The notes below the pieces were generated by a model. That model saw only the letters and a program-made list of their open reading frames with translations. It ran no database searches and had not been told where the DNA came from. From Thermococcaceae archaeon (GTDB taxonomy: Archaea; Methanobacteriota_B; Thermococci; Thermococcales; Thermococcaceae): 43,810 nucleotides of DNA. The translations under genes and the position numbers were made by a program. The DNA is taken from NCBI GenBank assembly GCA_030156945.1, contig JASGLT010000014.1, positions 1 through 43,810 on the forward strand. The letters run 5' to 3'. Numbering within the stretch: the stretch's first letter is position 1; every line of letters starts with the position of its first letter. Of the stretch, positions 42,426 to 43,810 are shown piece after piece.

Positions 42426-42902
42426 TCAATCCAGCTTTTCAAGGAGTTGCTTAAGCTCCTCAAAAGACTTTACATCAACCCACATGTGGATGAAGTCAAC
42501 ATCTGGCAGTTCCCGTTTAATCTTGTCCACGTGGATTGCCCTATCGTCAACGTAGATGACGTCGTCGATTGTATATCCTATTGATTCAAGTTCCTCGATG
42601 GTTCTCCGTATCATGTCTGCCTTGTTGGGATGTCCCTCGATTTTCGGAAAGAGAAAGTAGTCCCAGAGGCCAAAGCCCTCCAGAATAGGTCTGACCTTCT
42701 CCTCAATGTTCCAGCTGGCTATCGAAAGGAGAAAGCTCTCGCTGGCCCACTCGAGGAACTCGCGGACGCCTGGGAACAAATGCAGCTCCTCACCATAGGC
42801 ATCGACGAGGTAATCACCATGAAACTCGTAGGGCGGAGTAAGGCGAGAAGCATCCTCATGATCCCATAGGGTCCCGTCCAAGTCGAGAACGAGAAGCCTC
42901 AT
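42426..42902 (-). CDS. HAD-family phosphatase, MDP-1-like
   Basis: 158-residue small HAD phosphatase resembling magnesium-dependent phosphatase-1. LVLDLDGTLWDHEDASRL gives nucleophile D7 and D9, and the WDH continuation is typical of MDP-1. SIASWNIEEK is motif II, K94 in GHPNKADMI is the probable motif III lysine, and IYVDDRAIHV is motif IV. There is no large cap domain, which fits substrates such as phosphotyrosine or glycated protein residues. ATG 42902 follows GGTGGTGT. It lies directly downstream of the 23S rRNA gene. Confidence 0.85.
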   Translation of the reverse strand: MRLLVLDLDGTLWDHEDASRLTPPYEFHGDYLVDAYGEELHLFPGVREFLEWASESFLLSIASWNIEEKVRPILEGFGLWDYFLFPKIEGHPNKADMIRRTIEELESIGYTIDDVIYVDDRAIHVDKIKRELPDVDFIHMWVDVKSFEELKQLLEKLD

Positions 42903-43032
42903 GACACCACCAAAAAAGGCTCCGCTGGAGGAAATTTAACAGTTACTATCGTGAACAACAGAACTCACAGGAGCTCATATTGCAGTTGAACACAACGATT
43001 GGAGTGAGAACAGAATTTTCAGAAGAGTTATT

Positions 43033-43810
<778 letters not shown>

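Noticed and set aside
42903-43032. 5S rRNA after the 23S gene
   Set aside because: No 5S-like sequence is present. Unlinked 5S is normal in this order.

Overview
The window is chromosomal DNA of a hyperthermophilic euryarchaeon of the order Thermococcales, most likely a Thermococcus. The evidence is a proteasome-activating nucleotidase (PAN), RIO2 kinase, class I lysyl-tRNA synthetase, many Thermococcales-type conserved proteins, TATA-box promoters about 25 bp before starts, GGTGA-type ribosome-binding sites, very tight gene packing, and an archaeal 23S rRNA with no 5S gene after it. Coordinates marked as chosen starts rest on ribosome-binding sites, TATA spacing and family N-termini.

Layout. 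1-5.8 kb: an rRNA cytosine methyltransferase, a vapBC toxin-antitoxin pair that appears to have landed at the 3' end of an AMMECR1-family gene (a piece of that gene is duplicated on the far side), then a three-gene operon (thiamine-binding-like protein, DUF373 membrane protein, coiled-coil protein). 5.8-12.3 kb: a TIM-barrel endonuclease IV-like protein, a P1 peptidase, a Fe3+/thiamine-type ABC permease plus ATPase, a purine-type NCS2 permease, and a DtxR/MntR-type regulator whose promoter sits inside an inverted repeat. 12.3-23.25 kb: one long minus-strand branched-chain amino acid operon, in transcription order leader peptide, unknown 131-residue protein, ilvB, ilvC, leuA, leuC, leuD, leuB, cimA, ilvD. 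23.4-24.47 kb: a gene-free island of short perfect hairpins, mostly with three-base loops, arranged as two colinear degenerate copies, next to tRNA-Arg(CCG). 24.6-30 kb: a BlaI-like regulator with an M48 protease, dCMP deaminase, glycosylation-type genes (HAD-GT2 fusion, DUF2304, GT4), and a stand-alone cas6. 29.9-43 kb: PAN, two MFS transporters, RIO2, a LipS/BioB-like radical SAM protein, plant-type asparaginase, a PhoU-type regulator, an orphan iorB, lysS, a lipid-kinase-like membrane protein, DUF366 and an MDP-1-like HAD phosphatase. The window ends inside a 23S rRNA gene on the minus strand.

The most exciting signal is the front of the ilv-leu operon. Between the TATA box and the first structural gene lies a 38-codon reading frame whose last 14 codons before the stop all encode leucine, isoleucine or valine. 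It is followed by a GC-rich hairpin with a T-rich loop and by segments that can pair with each other next to the ribosome-binding site of the first gene. This is the architecture of bacterial ilv/leu attenuators. I know of no described leader-peptide attenuator in archaea. A perfect 16-bp palindrome between the TATA box and the predicted transcription start suggests a second, repressor-based layer of control.

How the genes work together: IlvB, IlvC and IlvD make the 2-oxo acid precursors of valine and isoleucine. CimA supplies 2-oxobutyrate from pyruvate without threonine deaminase, and LeuA, LeuC, LeuD and LeuB extend 2-oxoisovalerate to the leucine precursor, with LeuCDB probably also serving the citramalate branch. 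No ilvN regulatory subunit is visible; its usual place beside ilvB is taken by the unknown 131-residue protein.
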